Source: Deinococcus aetherius
Lineage (GTDB): Bacteria > Deinococcota > Deinococci > Deinococcales > Deinococcaceae
DNA length: 64,000 nt
NCBI RefSeq assembly: GCF_025997855.1
Contig: NZ_AP026560.1
Coordinates: forward strand, 545,501-609,500
Reading direction: 5' to 3'
The translations under genes and the position numbers were made by a program. Shown here in pieces: positions 28,140-43,411 of the stretch (position 1 is the stretch's first letter; the number at the start of each line of letters is the position of its first letter). The notes below the pieces were generated by a model. It did no database searches. It was not told the origin of the DNA and was given only the letters and a program-made list of their open reading frames with translations.

Positions 28140-29099
28140 ATGACCACCCCCGGCACCGGCTCGACGGACGAGCGCATCCCCGTCGTCGTGATCGGCGGCT
28201 TCCTGGGGGCGGGCAAGACCACCCTCGTCAACCACCTCATCCGCTCGCTGCCCCACCGCCTCGGCGTGATCGTGAACGAGTTCGGCCAGGCGGGCGTGGA
28301 CGGCGGGCTGATCGAACGGCTCTCGGACGACGTGACGGAGTTGACGGCGGGGTGCTTGTGCTGCACGGGCCGGGACGACCTGTTGCGCTCGCTCGTGACC
28401 ATCGCCATGCGCGAGCACAGGCCCGACGCCGTGCTCGTCGAACTCAGCGGTGTGGCCGACCCCACCCCCGTCCTCACCACCCTGCTCGAACGCTCGGTGC
28501 GGGCGGCCTTCCGCGTGACCACCCTCGTCGCCGTGGTGGACGCCCGGCACGTCCTCCAGACCCTGCGCGAGCACCCCGAGGCGGCGCGGCAGCTCGCCTA
28601 CGCGAACGTCGTCGTCCTGAACAAGACGGACCTTGCCGACCCCGCGCTGCTCGACCACGCCGAGGAGGTGCTGCGCGGCGTGAATCCGCTCGCCCGCGTC
28701 GTGCGGGTGGAGCGCGGGCAGGTGGACGCGGACGCCCTGCTCGCCCGCGACGACTTCGACCCTCGTGTGGTGGAAGGCGCCCCGGAGGTCAGGCACACGC
28801 CCGGCCTGGGGTCCTTCACCCTGCGCGCCGACCGCCCGCTCGACCCGTACCGCTGGCAGAGATTCATGACGAGCCACATCCTCTCGCGCCCCGCCGAGGT
28901 GCTGCGGGTCAAGGGCACGCTCGGCCTGCACGGCTACCCCCAGCGGGTGCTCTTCCAGGCGGTGCGTGACCTCTTCACCGCCGACGCCTGGGACGACTCG
29001 GACGGGCGCACCGAACTCGTCTTCATCGGGCGGGGGCTCGACCGGGCAGAGTACGAGGCGGCGTTCGGGGCGTGCGTGGTGGCGGACGTTCCCGCCTGA
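28140..29099 (+). CDS. CobW/COG0523-family GTPase, putative metallochaperone
   Basis: A 319-aa G3E GTPase. Walker A is GGFLGAGKTTLVNHL (about residues 19-33), the metal-binding CxCC motif is AGCLCCTGRDDL, Walker B-like ELSGVADP and the guanine motif NKTD in VVLNKTDLADPALL. The C-terminal CobW domain (~220-315) includes PYRWQRFMTS and RVKGTLGLHG. Family members deliver zinc or other metals. No Zur site is evident and no metal enzyme is adjacent. Confidence 0.92.
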   Translation: MTTPGTGSTDERIPVVVIGGFLGAGKTTLVNHLIRSLPHRLGVIVNEFGQAGVDGGLIERLSDDVTELTAGCLCCTGRDDLLRSLVTIAMREHRPDAVLVELSGVADPTPVLTTLLERSVRAAFRVTTLVAVVDARHVLQTLREHPEAARQLAYANVVVLNKTDLADPALLDHAEEVLRGVNPLARVVRVERGQVDADALLARDDFDPRVVEGAPEVRHTPGLGSFTLRADRPLDPYRWQRFMTSHILSRPAEVLRVKGTLGLHGYPQRVLFQAVRDLFTADAWDDSDGRTELVFIGRGLDRAEYEAAFGACVVADVPA

Positions 29100-29109
29100 G
29101 CGCCCGTCG

Positions 29110-29115
29110 TATCCT
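29110..29115 (+). promoter_or_regulatory. Thioesterase gene -10 element (leaderless)
   Basis: TATCCT, 7 nt, ATG at 29123. Confidence 0.5.
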
Positions 29116-29122
29116 CCTCCCC

Positions 29123-29590
29123 ATGACCCTGCACCCCGACCTGCGGCTGCCCACGCCCGACGACCTCGACCGCCTGAGCCCCGAGGAGATCGCCGCCGGG
29201 CTGAACGGGCTTACAGGCACCCTGGGCAGTCACCTGGGCATCGAACTCATCACCGCCACCCGTGAGCGCCTGACCGCCCGGATGCCGGTGGAGGGAAACC
29301 GCCAGCCCGCCGGACGGCTGCACGGCGGCGCGAGCCTCGCCCTCGCCGAGGAACTCGCCAGCGTGGGCACCTGGCTCAACCTCGACGTGCGGCGGCAGGT
29401 CGGCGTGGGGGTGGACGTGAACGGCACCCACGTGCGCGGCGTGACCGACGGCTTCGTCACCGCTGAAGCCGAACTCGTCTACCGGGGCCGCAGCGTGATG
29501 GTCTGGACGGTCGAGGTGCGGGACGAAAGGGGCCGGACGACGACGGTGGCGCGGTGCACGTGCAACGTGATCAGCAACGCGGGGGGTTGA
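29123..29590 (+). CDS. Hotdog-fold thioesterase (PaaI/YbdB type)
   Basis: A 155-aa hotdog thioesterase. The catalytic region is AGRLHGGASLALAEELASVG, with the acidic nucleophile/base Glu in ALAEELAS. Other family marks are LGIELITATRERLTARMPV, VGVDVNGTHVRGV and a beta-rich C-terminus. It should hydrolyse acyl-CoA or aryl-CoA thioesters. It may share a transcript with the CobW gene 23 nt upstream but has its own -10 box. Confidence 0.9.
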   Translation: MTLHPDLRLPTPDDLDRLSPEEIAAGLNGLTGTLGSHLGIELITATRERLTARMPVEGNRQPAGRLHGGASLALAEELASVGTWLNLDVRRQVGVGVDVNGTHVRGVTDGFVTAEAELVYRGRSVMVWTVEVRDERGRTTTVARCTCNVISNAGG

Positions 29591-29602
29591 GGGGACAAGT
29601 GG

Positions 29603-29632
29603 GAGAGGCGGCCCGTCGTCAGGCCGCCTCTC
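29603..29632. terminator. Bidirectional hairpin between convergent genes
   Basis: An 11-bp perfect stem, GAGAGGCGGCC with GGCCGCCTCTC, between the thioesterase stop and the csaB stop. No clear T-run follows on either side. Confidence 0.5.
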
Positions 29633-29650
29633 GCCCGGACGTTCCAGCTC

Positions 29651-32517
<2,867 letters not shown>

Positions 32518-32524
32518 GGGACAC

Positions 32525-32530
32525 ATCCTA
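32525..32530 (-). promoter_or_regulatory. -10 element of the DUF5693-csaB operon (leaderless)
   Basis: TAGGAT on the minus strand, 7 nt before GTG 32517. Confidence 0.5.
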
Positions 32531-32615
32531 GAAGGGGAGGGGGGGCGGAAGGGAAGCCGGGTCAGCCTGCCTCCCCGCCCCCGGCCCCGTCGTCCGCCGA
32601 AAGGGGGAGCGGGGC

Positions 32616-33340
<725 letters not shown>

Positions 33341-33348
33341 CCGTCCCC

Positions 33349-34404
33349 TCACGCCCCCCTCCCCGTCACCGCGCCCCCCGTTCCCAGGCTCCCGATCAGG
33401 TCGATGCGGCGCTCGGCCATGCGGCGGGCGACGACGTGGGGCGGCTTGCCGTACTGGTCGGCGACGGCGACGATGCGGGTGACGGTGGCGTAGACGCGCT
33501 CGGCGGCCTGCTCGGGGGTGGAGGAGGTGGCGGCGGCGATCAGGCCCGCCGCGTTGATGGCGAAGTCGGGGATGTACATGATGCCCGCCTCCCTCACCGC
33601 GTCCTCCCCCCGGCGGGTGAGGGGGTGGTGCTCGCCGCCCGCGATCAGGCGACATTGCAGCCGGGGCACCTCGGTGCTGCGGACGGAGTGCCCGTACCCG
33701 CACGGCGAGAAGACGTCGCACGGCACGTCGAACAGCTCCTCGGTGCCCGTCACGGTCACGCCGTCGAGTTCGTCCGCCAGCGTCTCGGCGCGCTCGGGGC
33801 GGTTGTCGGCGACGGTCAGGCGGGCGCCCTCTCGGTGGAGGTGCTCGGCGAGGGTGCGGCCCACGGCCCCCACCCCCAGCACGGCCACCCGCACCCCGCG
33901 CATGCTCTCGCTCCCCAGGGCCGAGCGCGCGGCGGCCTTGATGCCCCGGTAGACCCCGTAGCCCGTCACGCTGCTCGTGTCGGTGTTCACGCCCAGGGTG
34001 GAGGGCGTCTCCTGCGCCACGAAGGCAATGTCGCGCGGCGTCACGCCGATGTCCTCGGTCAGCACCACCCGCGACTCCAGCGGCCTGACCTGGCGGCCCA
34101 GCGCGCGGAAAAGGGCTTCCCGCGCGTGCGGGTCGTCCACGCCGACCTCGGGCAGCATCAGCACGCAGGCGCCGCCGCCGTAGTTCAGGCCCGCCAGGGC
34201 GGCCTTGAGGGTCAGGCTCTCGCTGAGGGCCAGGGCCCCCCTCAGGGCGGTCTCCTCGTCCAGGGGGCGCAGCCGGACCCCTGCGATGGCCGGGCCCAGG
34301 ACCGTCGAGTGGATCGCCAGGGCCGCCCGCAGACCGCTGGGGGCGTGGTGAAGAAGCGTCAGGGCCTCGTGCCCGCGCGACTGCATCTCCTCGAATATCA
34401 GCAT
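33349..34404 (-). CDS. Leucine dehydrogenase-like protein (Glu/Leu/Phe/Val dehydrogenase family) with altered active site
   Basis: A 351-aa homologue of NAD-dependent leucine dehydrogenase. The order of family motifs is kept: SLTLKAALAGLNYGGGACV, VVLTEDIGVTPRDI, SSVTGYGVYRGIKAA, the Rossmann motif VAVLGVGAVGRTLAEHL and IAGGEHHPLT. By alignment from memory, the Lys of the first glycine loop (GGAK or GGGK in active enzymes) is Ala here (GGGAC), while the substrate Lys in TLK and the Asp in TEDIG remain. Amino-acid deamination may therefore be lost or changed. The ATG at 34404 has GGGAG upstream. Confidence 0.85.
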   Translation of the reverse strand: MLIFEEMQSRGHEALTLLHHAPSGLRAALAIHSTVLGPAIAGVRLRPLDEETALRGALALSESLTLKAALAGLNYGGGACVLMLPEVGVDDPHAREALFRALGRQVRPLESRVVLTEDIGVTPRDIAFVAQETPSTLGVNTDTSSVTGYGVYRGIKAAARSALGSESMRGVRVAVLGVGAVGRTLAEHLHREGARLTVADNRPERAETLADELDGVTVTGTEELFDVPCDVFSPCGYGHSVRSTEVPRLQCRLIAGGEHHPLTRRGEDAVREAGIMYIPDFAINAAGLIAAATSSTPEQAAERVYATVTRIVAVADQYGKPPHVVARRMAERRIDLIGSLGTGGAVTGRGA

Positions 34405-34632
34405 CGTTCTCCCAGGAGGCGCGCGGGCTTGGTCGGCACCGCCTCGCCCGCGCGGCAACGCCCCGAGCCTATCACCGCGCCCCGGGCGCCGGGGAGGGGC
34501 CCTTTGTCCGGGCCGTTGAAAGAAGGCTGTCAGGCTCCACGCGTCACCCTGCGGCAAAGCAAACGGCCCGCTCGCCCCCGGGGGCGGCGCGTCCTGCCCG
34601 CAGGGGAGGTCGCACGGGCCAAGGGGGAATGC

Positions 34633-36105
34633 ATGGAAAGAATCGCTCCGCTCGCCAAAATCCTGGCGGAAGCAAACGGCATCGACTGGCAGACTCTGCG
34701 CGGCAGCGGCCAGGGTGGACAGATCGTCGAGGCCGACATCCTCGCCCACCTCGCCCGCATCATGAGCGGCGAGGAGGAACCCCCGGCCACCCCGGTGGAC
34801 GCCCCGCCGCCCGACTGGACCGGCGAGGACCTCTCCGCCAGCCTGATCACCCCGGGCCTCCCCAGCGCCGACGCGCTCCGGGGTGCGGGCGTGGACTCGG
34901 ACATCACCGCCTTCGTGGCTCAGGCCCGCACCGCGCCCCCGGCCCCCGCCCCCGCCGCTCCGGCCCTGGAGGACGACGCGCTCGACTTCGAGCTCGACGA
35001 CGATCAGGCCGACTTCGAGCCCGCGCCGCTGGCGGCTGCCCCGGCCCCGGCCTGGAATTTCAATACTCCCGCCCCCGTGACGCCGCCCGCCCCGCCCGTG
35101 GCCGCGAGCGTGCCCTCCCAGCCGTCGCTGCCCGCCGTGGCGGCCTTCACCACGCCCGAGCCCGTTCGTGCGGAGCCCGTTCCGGCAGCCGCCGCTGCGG
35201 CGGCCGGACCGAGCCTGTCGGGTGGGCTGGGGGGCCTGCTCTCGCGCCTCTACCAGCCCAGCACCCCGGCCCCCGCCACCACGCCCCAGCCGGAACCCGT
35301 CCAGCTCCAGCCCGTTCACCCCCAGGTCGCGGCGGCGCCCGTCCTGCCCGAGCCGCTGCCCGTCCCGGCTCCCCAGCCCACCGCCGCGCCGGAAGCCCGT
35401 CTCCCCGAGCCCCCGGCCCCGCCGTCCTTCCCGCTGCCGAGCCTGGACGCGCAGGCCTCCCTCCCCGTCCCTGTGGCCGAGACGCCCGCGCCCGCCCCGG
35501 TCGCCCCCCTCGCCGAGGTGGAACCCCGGGTGGAGGAGACCCCCCCCGCCCCGGCCCAGCCCGCCCTGGCGCAGGAGGCGCTGGAAGCCCCGGCCTTCGA
35601 GCCGGACGCCGGGGAGGTTGCCCCCGTTCAGGTCGCCGCCCCGGCCCCCCGCACCTTCGGCACCTACCTGCGCCGCGACGTGAACGTGGCCCCTGCCGCC
35701 GACCTGCGCCGCCAACTCATGGGCGCTCTGGGGCAGGACGTGGCGCTCGGCCTCCTCGTCGCCCGCGCCGCCGGGCGCCATGCGGACACCCTCGGGCTGG
35801 GCACCGTCGCCCTCCAGGACCTCACGGCCGGGGAGGCGCGCACCGTGCGTCCCGGCGCACTGCGCGACGCCCTGGCCGCCCTCGGCACCCTCCTGGAGGG
35901 CACGCCCGACCTCCTCGTGACCGACGCGGGGACGCTCGACCTCGACGACCTGCACCTCGGGCACACCGTCACGCTGAGCGTGGGCCGCGAGCGGGGGGGC
36001 CGCGCCGCCCTGAGCCTCAGCGGCGACGTGGACCCCGTCCAGGCCGCGCGCTTCCTGGCAGAGGTGGCAGGGGCCCTGGAGGCGCCGATCATCCTGGTGA
36101 TCTGA
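34633..36105 (+). CDS. E3-binding-domain protein with Pro/Ala linker and degenerate E2-like C-terminus
   Basis: A 490-aa protein. Residues 1-42 (RIAPLAKILAEANGIDWQTL, then GSGQGGQIVEADILAHL) are a peripheral-subunit-binding domain as in 2-oxoacid dehydrogenase E2 subunits. Residues ~45-335 form a long Pro/Ala/Glu linker. The last ~150 residues (from TYLRRDVNVAPAADLRRQL) resemble an E2 acyltransferase. However, the catalytic HRxxxDG block is replaced in ALSLSGDVDPVQAARFLAEV, and there is no lipoyl domain. It may be a scaffold or regulator. No E1 or E3 gene is nearby. The ATG at 34633 follows AAGGGGG. Confidence 0.7.
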   Translation: MERIAPLAKILAEANGIDWQTLRGSGQGGQIVEADILAHLARIMSGEEEPPATPVDAPPPDWTGEDLSASLITPGLPSADALRGAGVDSDITAFVAQARTAPPAPAPAAPALEDDALDFELDDDQADFEPAPLAAAPAPAWNFNTPAPVTPPAPPVAASVPSQPSLPAVAAFTTPEPVRAEPVPAAAAAAAGPSLSGGLGGLLSRLYQPSTPAPATTPQPEPVQLQPVHPQVAAAPVLPEPLPVPAPQPTAAPEARLPEPPAPPSFPLPSLDAQASLPVPVAETPAPAPVAPLAEVEPRVEETPPAPAQPALAQEALEAPAFEPDAGEVAPVQVAAPAPRTFGTYLRRDVNVAPAADLRRQLMGALGQDVALGLLVARAAGRHADTLGLGTVALQDLTAGEARTVRPGALRDALAALGTLLEGTPDLLVTDAGTLDLDDLHLGHTVTLSVGRERGGRAALSLSGDVDPVQAARFLAEVAGALEAPIILVI

Positions 36106-36107
36106 GG

Positions 36108-36169
36108 CTTTCAGCCGTCAGCGACCGATCTGGCTGACGGCTGCTCTCTGAGGGCTGACGGCTCTCTGG
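36108..36169. repeat. Heptamer-type hairpin, second family, copy 1
   Basis: An 11-bp perfect stem (CAGCCGTCAGC at 36112-36122 with GCTGACGGCTG at 36133-36143), followed by a third copy at 36154-36164. It directly follows the E3-binding protein gene. Confidence 0.7.
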
Positions 36170-36200
36170 ACATTCGCGCCCCCGCCCCGCACCGCCGGGC

Positions 36201-36206
36201 TACACT
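36201..36206 (+). promoter_or_regulatory. purA -10 element
   Basis: TACACT, followed after 8 nt by an in-frame GTG at 36215 and after 83 nt by the SD-preceded ATG of purA. Confidence 0.45.
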
Positions 36207-36289
36207 CGGGCACGGTGCCGCGCGCCGTGCTTTTTTTGCCCGCTTCCCGGGCGCAGGAGGGCAAGTCCGGGCGCGCGGCTGGAGGCAGG

Positions 36290-37504
<1,215 letters not shown>

Positions 37505-37510
37505 GGGGGA

Positions 37511-37552
37511 GCTTTCAGCCATCAGCCGTCAGCTCTTCTGCTGAGAGCTTCC
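37511..37552. repeat. Heptamer-type hairpin, second family, copy 2
   Basis: TCAGCCATCAGCCGTCAGC (7-nt period) followed by the hairpin AGCTCT/AGAGCT, just after purA. It may serve as a terminator, though no long T-run follows. Confidence 0.6.
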
Positions 37553-37579
37553 CCTACAGTCCCTCCCCGCCGCCGAGCT

Positions 37580-37585
37580 TAGACT
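37580..37585 (+). promoter_or_regulatory. folE -10 element
   Basis: TAGACT about 50 nt before the TTG start. This gene has a leader with an SD sequence (GAGGGG at 37621-37626) instead of a leaderless start. Confidence 0.4.
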
Positions 37586-37636
37586 CGGAGCCATTCAAGA
37601 CGCGCCCCGTGTGGGCGTGAGAGGGGGAAACCGACC

Positions 37637-38248
<612 letters not shown>

Positions 38249-38302
38249 GCCGCCGATCCCGCCGACTTCTCAGGCGGCCTCCCGGGACGCGCTGGCCCCG
38301 TC

Positions 38303-38694
38303 TCAGGTCAGCGCGTCCGCTTCGTCCAGCCCCGCGCGTTCCAACGCCGCGCGCAGGCTGTCGTGGCGGGCCACGTACACCACCTGGCCGTCCACCACCC
38401 GGGAGTGGGAGGCGACAGGCGCCTCACCCACCACGGCGCCCGTCTCTGGGTCGTGCCACCGTCCCACCTGGTCGTGGACGACCTCGACATCCCGACCAAG
38501 GCGGCAAGGCGGCGCCGGGTGTCGAGACTCGATCCGGCCCGCCCCAATCAGTCGGCAAGGACGGCGTGACCATACGCGCTCCCCCGTGGCCCGACGATCT
38601 CGATGTCAGGAGCGGAAAGGGCGAGCAGCCGCATCTCGTTCCGCGCGTCGACGGCCTCCTCCCAGGCGCGGACGACCTCGGCGGGGGTGTTCAT
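38303..38694 (-). pseudogene. NTF2/SnoaL-like protein gene, broken by a nonsense codon and a frameshift
   Basis: The ATG at 38694 overlaps the sufU stop (ATGA) and opens an NTF2-like protein ([38 protein letters not shown]). It then meets TGA at 38548-38550, where a Trp codon is expected (AD-stop-LGRAG). The frame stays open to about RRRLAAL. Near 38490-38500 the coding sense moves to another frame, reading RDVEVVHDQVGRWHDPET, then GEAPVASHSRVVDGQVVYVA and ending at 38303. One lost base (or two gained) explains this. Two independent lesions make a sequencing error less likely. Confidence 0.75.
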
Positions 38695-39116
38695 GCGCTC
38701 CGGGCTTCCACCAGCGCCGCGTCCAGCGCGTTCCAGGCGAGCAGAGCGCACTTGCGCCGGGCATGCAGGCGGCTCACGCCCGCGAGTGCCACGAGGTCCC
38801 CCAGCACCGGGTCGGGTGGAGCTTCGCCCATCACCATCGCGCGGTACCCGGCGGCGAGGGCCCGGACCTCCTCCAGCGTCTTGCCCTTCAACGTCTGGGT
38901 GAGCAGGCTCGCGCTCGACTGGCTGATCGCGCAGCCACGCCCGGTGAAGCTCAGCCCGGCCAGCCGCCCCTCCTCCACCTGCACCCACACGGTGACCTGA
39001 TCGCCGCAGCCGGGGTTGTCGAGGGTCACGTGGGGAGCGCCCGCGATCTCGCCCCGGCCCCGGGGGCGCCGCTCGTGGTCACTGATGATCTGGCGCGCGA
39101 CGGCTTCCGGCAGCAC
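38691..39116 (-). CDS. sufU: Fe-S cluster assembly scaffold/sulfurtransfer protein SufU-like
   Basis: A 141-aa IscU/SufU-type protein. The three conserved cysteines are C37 in [13 protein letters not shown] (with D39), C62 in [16 protein letters not shown] and C123 in [16 protein letters not shown]. The insertion before the third Cys ([19 protein letters not shown]) is typical of SufU, which takes sulfur from SufS. GTG start, 4 nt after the stop of the M20 gene, so the two are probably cotranscribed. No SufBCDS genes are in the window. Confidence 0.9.
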   Translation of the reverse strand: MLPEAVARQIISDHERRPRGRGEIAGAPHVTLDNPGCGDQVTVWVQVEEGRLAGLSFTGRGCAISQSSASLLTQTLKGKTLEEVRALAAGYRAMVMGEAPPDPVLGDLVALAGVSRLHARRKCALLAWNALDAALVEARSA

Positions 39117-39120
39117 GGCC

Positions 39121-40299
39121 CTACTCCGGCAGGGTCAGGCGCAGCGCGGCGGCGTGCAGCATCCGCACGCCCGTCTCCAGGCTGGCCTCGTCGAGGGTGA
39201 AGCGCGGGTGGTGGTGCGGCCAGCGGCTGTCGGCCTCGTCGCTGCCGCTTCCGACGTTGAAGTACGCCCCGGGTGCTTTCTGGAGGTACGCGCTGAAGTC
39301 CTCCCCACCCATCGTGGGTTTCGCGTCCTGGTAGTGCCCTTCGCCCACCGTCTCCAGCGCGATCTCCCTCAGCCGCTCCGCCACCCAGTCCGTGTTGATG
39401 ACGGGCCGGTAGCCGGGCTCGTACTTGAATTCGTAACTCGCCCCGTGCGCCTCGCACACACCCTTGATCACCCGCTCGATCAGCCCCGGCGCCCGGTTCC
39501 GCAACTCCTCGTCGAAGGTCCGCACCGTGCCCATCATGTTCGCGGTGTCGGGGATGACGTTGTGCGTCGTGCCGCTGTGGAAGGACGTGACCGACACCAC
39601 GAGCGCGTCGAGCGCGGCGACGTGGCGGCTCACCACATGCTGGAGGTTGGTGACGACCTGCGCCCCCACCGCGATGGGATCGACCGCCTGCTCGGGGTGC
39701 GCCCCGTGCCCGCCCTTGCCCCTGATCAGAATCTCGATGGTGTCGGGCGCGGCCATGAAGGGCCCCGGCTTGACCGCCACCAGCCCCACCGGAAGCTGGC
39801 TGTTGAGGTGCAGCCCCGTCACCACGTCCACCCCGTCCATGAGAGCCGTCTCCATGACGAGTTCCTCCGCGCCGCCCGGCCCGATCTCCTCGGCGTGCTG
39901 GAAGATCATGCGGACCTCGCCGGGGACGTTCGCCGCGCCCGCCGACAGCAGGCGCGCGACGCCCAGCAGGATCGCCGTGTGTCCGTCGTGGCCGCAGGCG
40001 TGCATGGCGCCCGGGTTCTGCGAGCGGAACTCAAAGGTGTTCTCCTCCTCCATCGGCAGGGCGTCGATGTCGGCGCGCAGGAGGACCGTGCGGCCCGGTT
40101 TGCCCCCTTTCAGGACCGCCAGCACGCTCGTCGCGGTGGGGCGTGAGACCGTCAGCCCGGGCATCTTCCGCAGCTCGGCCTCGATGTAAGCCGCCGTCTC
40201 GTGCTCGTGAAAGCCGACCTCGGGGTGCATGTGCAGGTGGCGCCGCCAGGCCACGAGCTGTTCGCGCAGGGAGGCGACCGGGTCCACGGTTTGGGTCAT
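39121..40299 (-). CDS. M20D-family amidohydrolase (N-acyl-amino acid / indole-3-acetyl amino acid hydrolase type)
   Basis: A 392-aa zinc amidohydrolase. Metal-binding motifs include the C/H pair in [15 protein letters not shown], the Glu pair in [17 protein letters not shown] in [12 protein letters not shown] and the late H in WPHHHPRF. The lid domain has [16 protein letters not shown]. The family removes acyl or peptidyl groups from amino acids; the substrate is not predictable. The ATG at 40299 lies 5 nt behind a TACACT box. Confidence 0.92.
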   Translation of the reverse strand: MTQTVDPVASLREQLVAWRRHLHMHPEVGFHEHETAAYIEAELRKMPGLTVSRPTATSVLAVLKGGKPGRTVLLRADIDALPMEEENTFEFRSQNPGAMHACGHDGHTAILLGVARLLSAGAANVPGEVRMIFQHAEEIGPGGAEELVMETALMDGVDVVTGLHLNSQLPVGLVAVKPGPFMAAPDTIEILIRGKGGHGAHPEQAVDPIAVGAQVVTNLQHVVSRHVAALDALVVSVTSFHSGTTHNVIPDTANMMGTVRTFDEELRNRAPGLIERVIKGVCEAHGASYEFKYEPGYRPVINTDWVAERLREIALETVGEGHYQDAKPTMGGEDFSAYLQKAPGAYFNVGSGSDEADSRWPHHHPRFTLDEASLETGVRMLHAAALRLTLPE

Positions 40300-40304
40300 G
40301 CCCC

Positions 40305-40310
40305 AGTGTA
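40305..40310 (-). promoter_or_regulatory. M20 amidohydrolase -10 element
   Basis: TACACT on the minus strand, 5 nt before the ATG at 40299. Confidence 0.4.
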
Positions 40311-40382
40311 GGGCGCGGCCCGCCCGGCTATCCGCCGCCCGCCCGACTGTCCCCGGTGCCCGAACGGGGCACACTCTGGCCC

Positions 40383-40466
40383 ATGACGGACCCCCGCGAG
40401 CAGGCCGCCGCCGAAACCCTCCGCGCCGCGCGGAGCCGTCCTCTCCCGGACCCTGGAGAACGGTGA
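40383..40466 (+). CDS. Putative 27-aa ORF
   Basis: A small ORF (MTDPREQAAAETLRAARSR...) about 5 nt behind a CACTCT hexamer, upstream of the 72-aa basic protein gene. Codon usage looks normal for this genome, but support is weak: no homology is known to me and it does not overlap the next start. Confidence 0.25.
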   Translation: MTDPREQAAAETLRAARSRPLPDPGER

Positions 40467-40522
40467 ACCCGTCTCGGCCTTCCCTCAGCAACTTTTCCTC
40501 TTCGGGCGTCGTAATGGAAGCC

Positions 40523-40741
40523 ATGAAGACGACTCGTGCCCGTGGCGGCGGCAAGGTCAGCAAGTGGATGGTCTACGCCCCCATCGCTCTCGAACTCATC
40601 GGCCTGATGCGGCGCAACCAGAAGGCCAAGCGCGGCAAGTACACCAAGCTGCGCAAGCGCGACCGCGCCCTCGACTTCCTGCTCGGCCAGGCGGAGCGGC
40701 GGCTGGGCAAGCGGACGGCGGCCAAGCGGCGCTGGTTCTGA
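40523..40741 (+). CDS. Small basic hypothetical protein
   Basis: A 72-aa, strongly basic protein. A short hydrophobic piece (KWMVYAPIALELIGLM) is followed by repeated Lys/Arg stretches (RRNQKAKRGKYTKLRKRDRA) and a C-terminus GKRTAAKRRWF. The composition suggests nucleic-acid or membrane-surface binding. No family recognised. The start could be this ATG or the in-frame ATG three codons earlier (40514). One base separates its stop from the next gene's GTG. Confidence 0.65.
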   Translation: MKTTRARGGGKVSKWMVYAPIALELIGLMRRNQKAKRGKYTKLRKRDRALDFLLGQAERRLGKRTAAKRRWF

Positions 40742-40742
40742 G

Positions 40743-41114
40743 GTGGACCGGGGAGCCGGGCGACTGGGCCGAGCCTTGCTCCTCGCGGCGCTGATGACGG
40801 CCCTGTCCGCGCTCGTCCGCCAGAGCGGCTGGCTCTTCTGGCGGGAGGGAAAGAACGCCCTCGTCCTGGCGCTCACGGTCACTCCCTTCTTGCTAGCCTT
40901 CCTGTCGCTCCTCGGGTTAGAGCGGGCGGGCCATTCGTCGGGCGTGGTGGCGGGAACGTGGTGTGCTCTGGGACTCCTGATCGTGACCGGCCTGCTGTAT
41001 CTTCCGTCCGGCTTGGGGGGTCCCGCCTTTGTGGTCTACCCGCTGTCGATTCTGATCCTCGGCGCCCCCGTCTTCGCTGTGCTCTCGTGGAGGGTGTGGC
41101 GAAGAGGGCGCTAA
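40743..41114 (+). CDS. Hypothetical membrane protein
   Basis: A 123-aa protein with about four hydrophobic segments (LLLAALMTALSALV, ALVLALTVTPFLLAFLSLLG, GTWCALGLLIVTGLLYL, VVYPLSILILGAPVFAVLSW) and a basic C-terminus RVWRRGR. No family recognised. It begins one base after the stop of the 72-aa protein gene, so the two probably form an operon. Confidence 0.65.
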   Translation: MDRGAGRLGRALLLAALMTALSALVRQSGWLFWREGKNALVLALTVTPFLLAFLSLLGLERAGHSSGVVAGTWCALGLLIVTGLLYLPSGLGGPAFVVYPLSILILGAPVFAVLSWRVWRRGR

Positions 41115-41182
41115 CCTCCGGGAAACGGCGCCTCAGCTTCTCAGGATGGGGTGCGGGCCTTGCCTACCGCGTCCCCCTCCCC

Positions 41183-42433
<1,251 letters not shown>

Positions 42434-42435
42434 CC

Positions 42436-43329
<894 letters not shown>

Positions 43330-43411
43330 GGCTCTATCCTCGCTTGTTGGGGGGCGACGTGCGGTAAGGAGAGAAAGAAAAAGGTCAGGTCGGACAGGTG
43401 ACCCTGATCCG

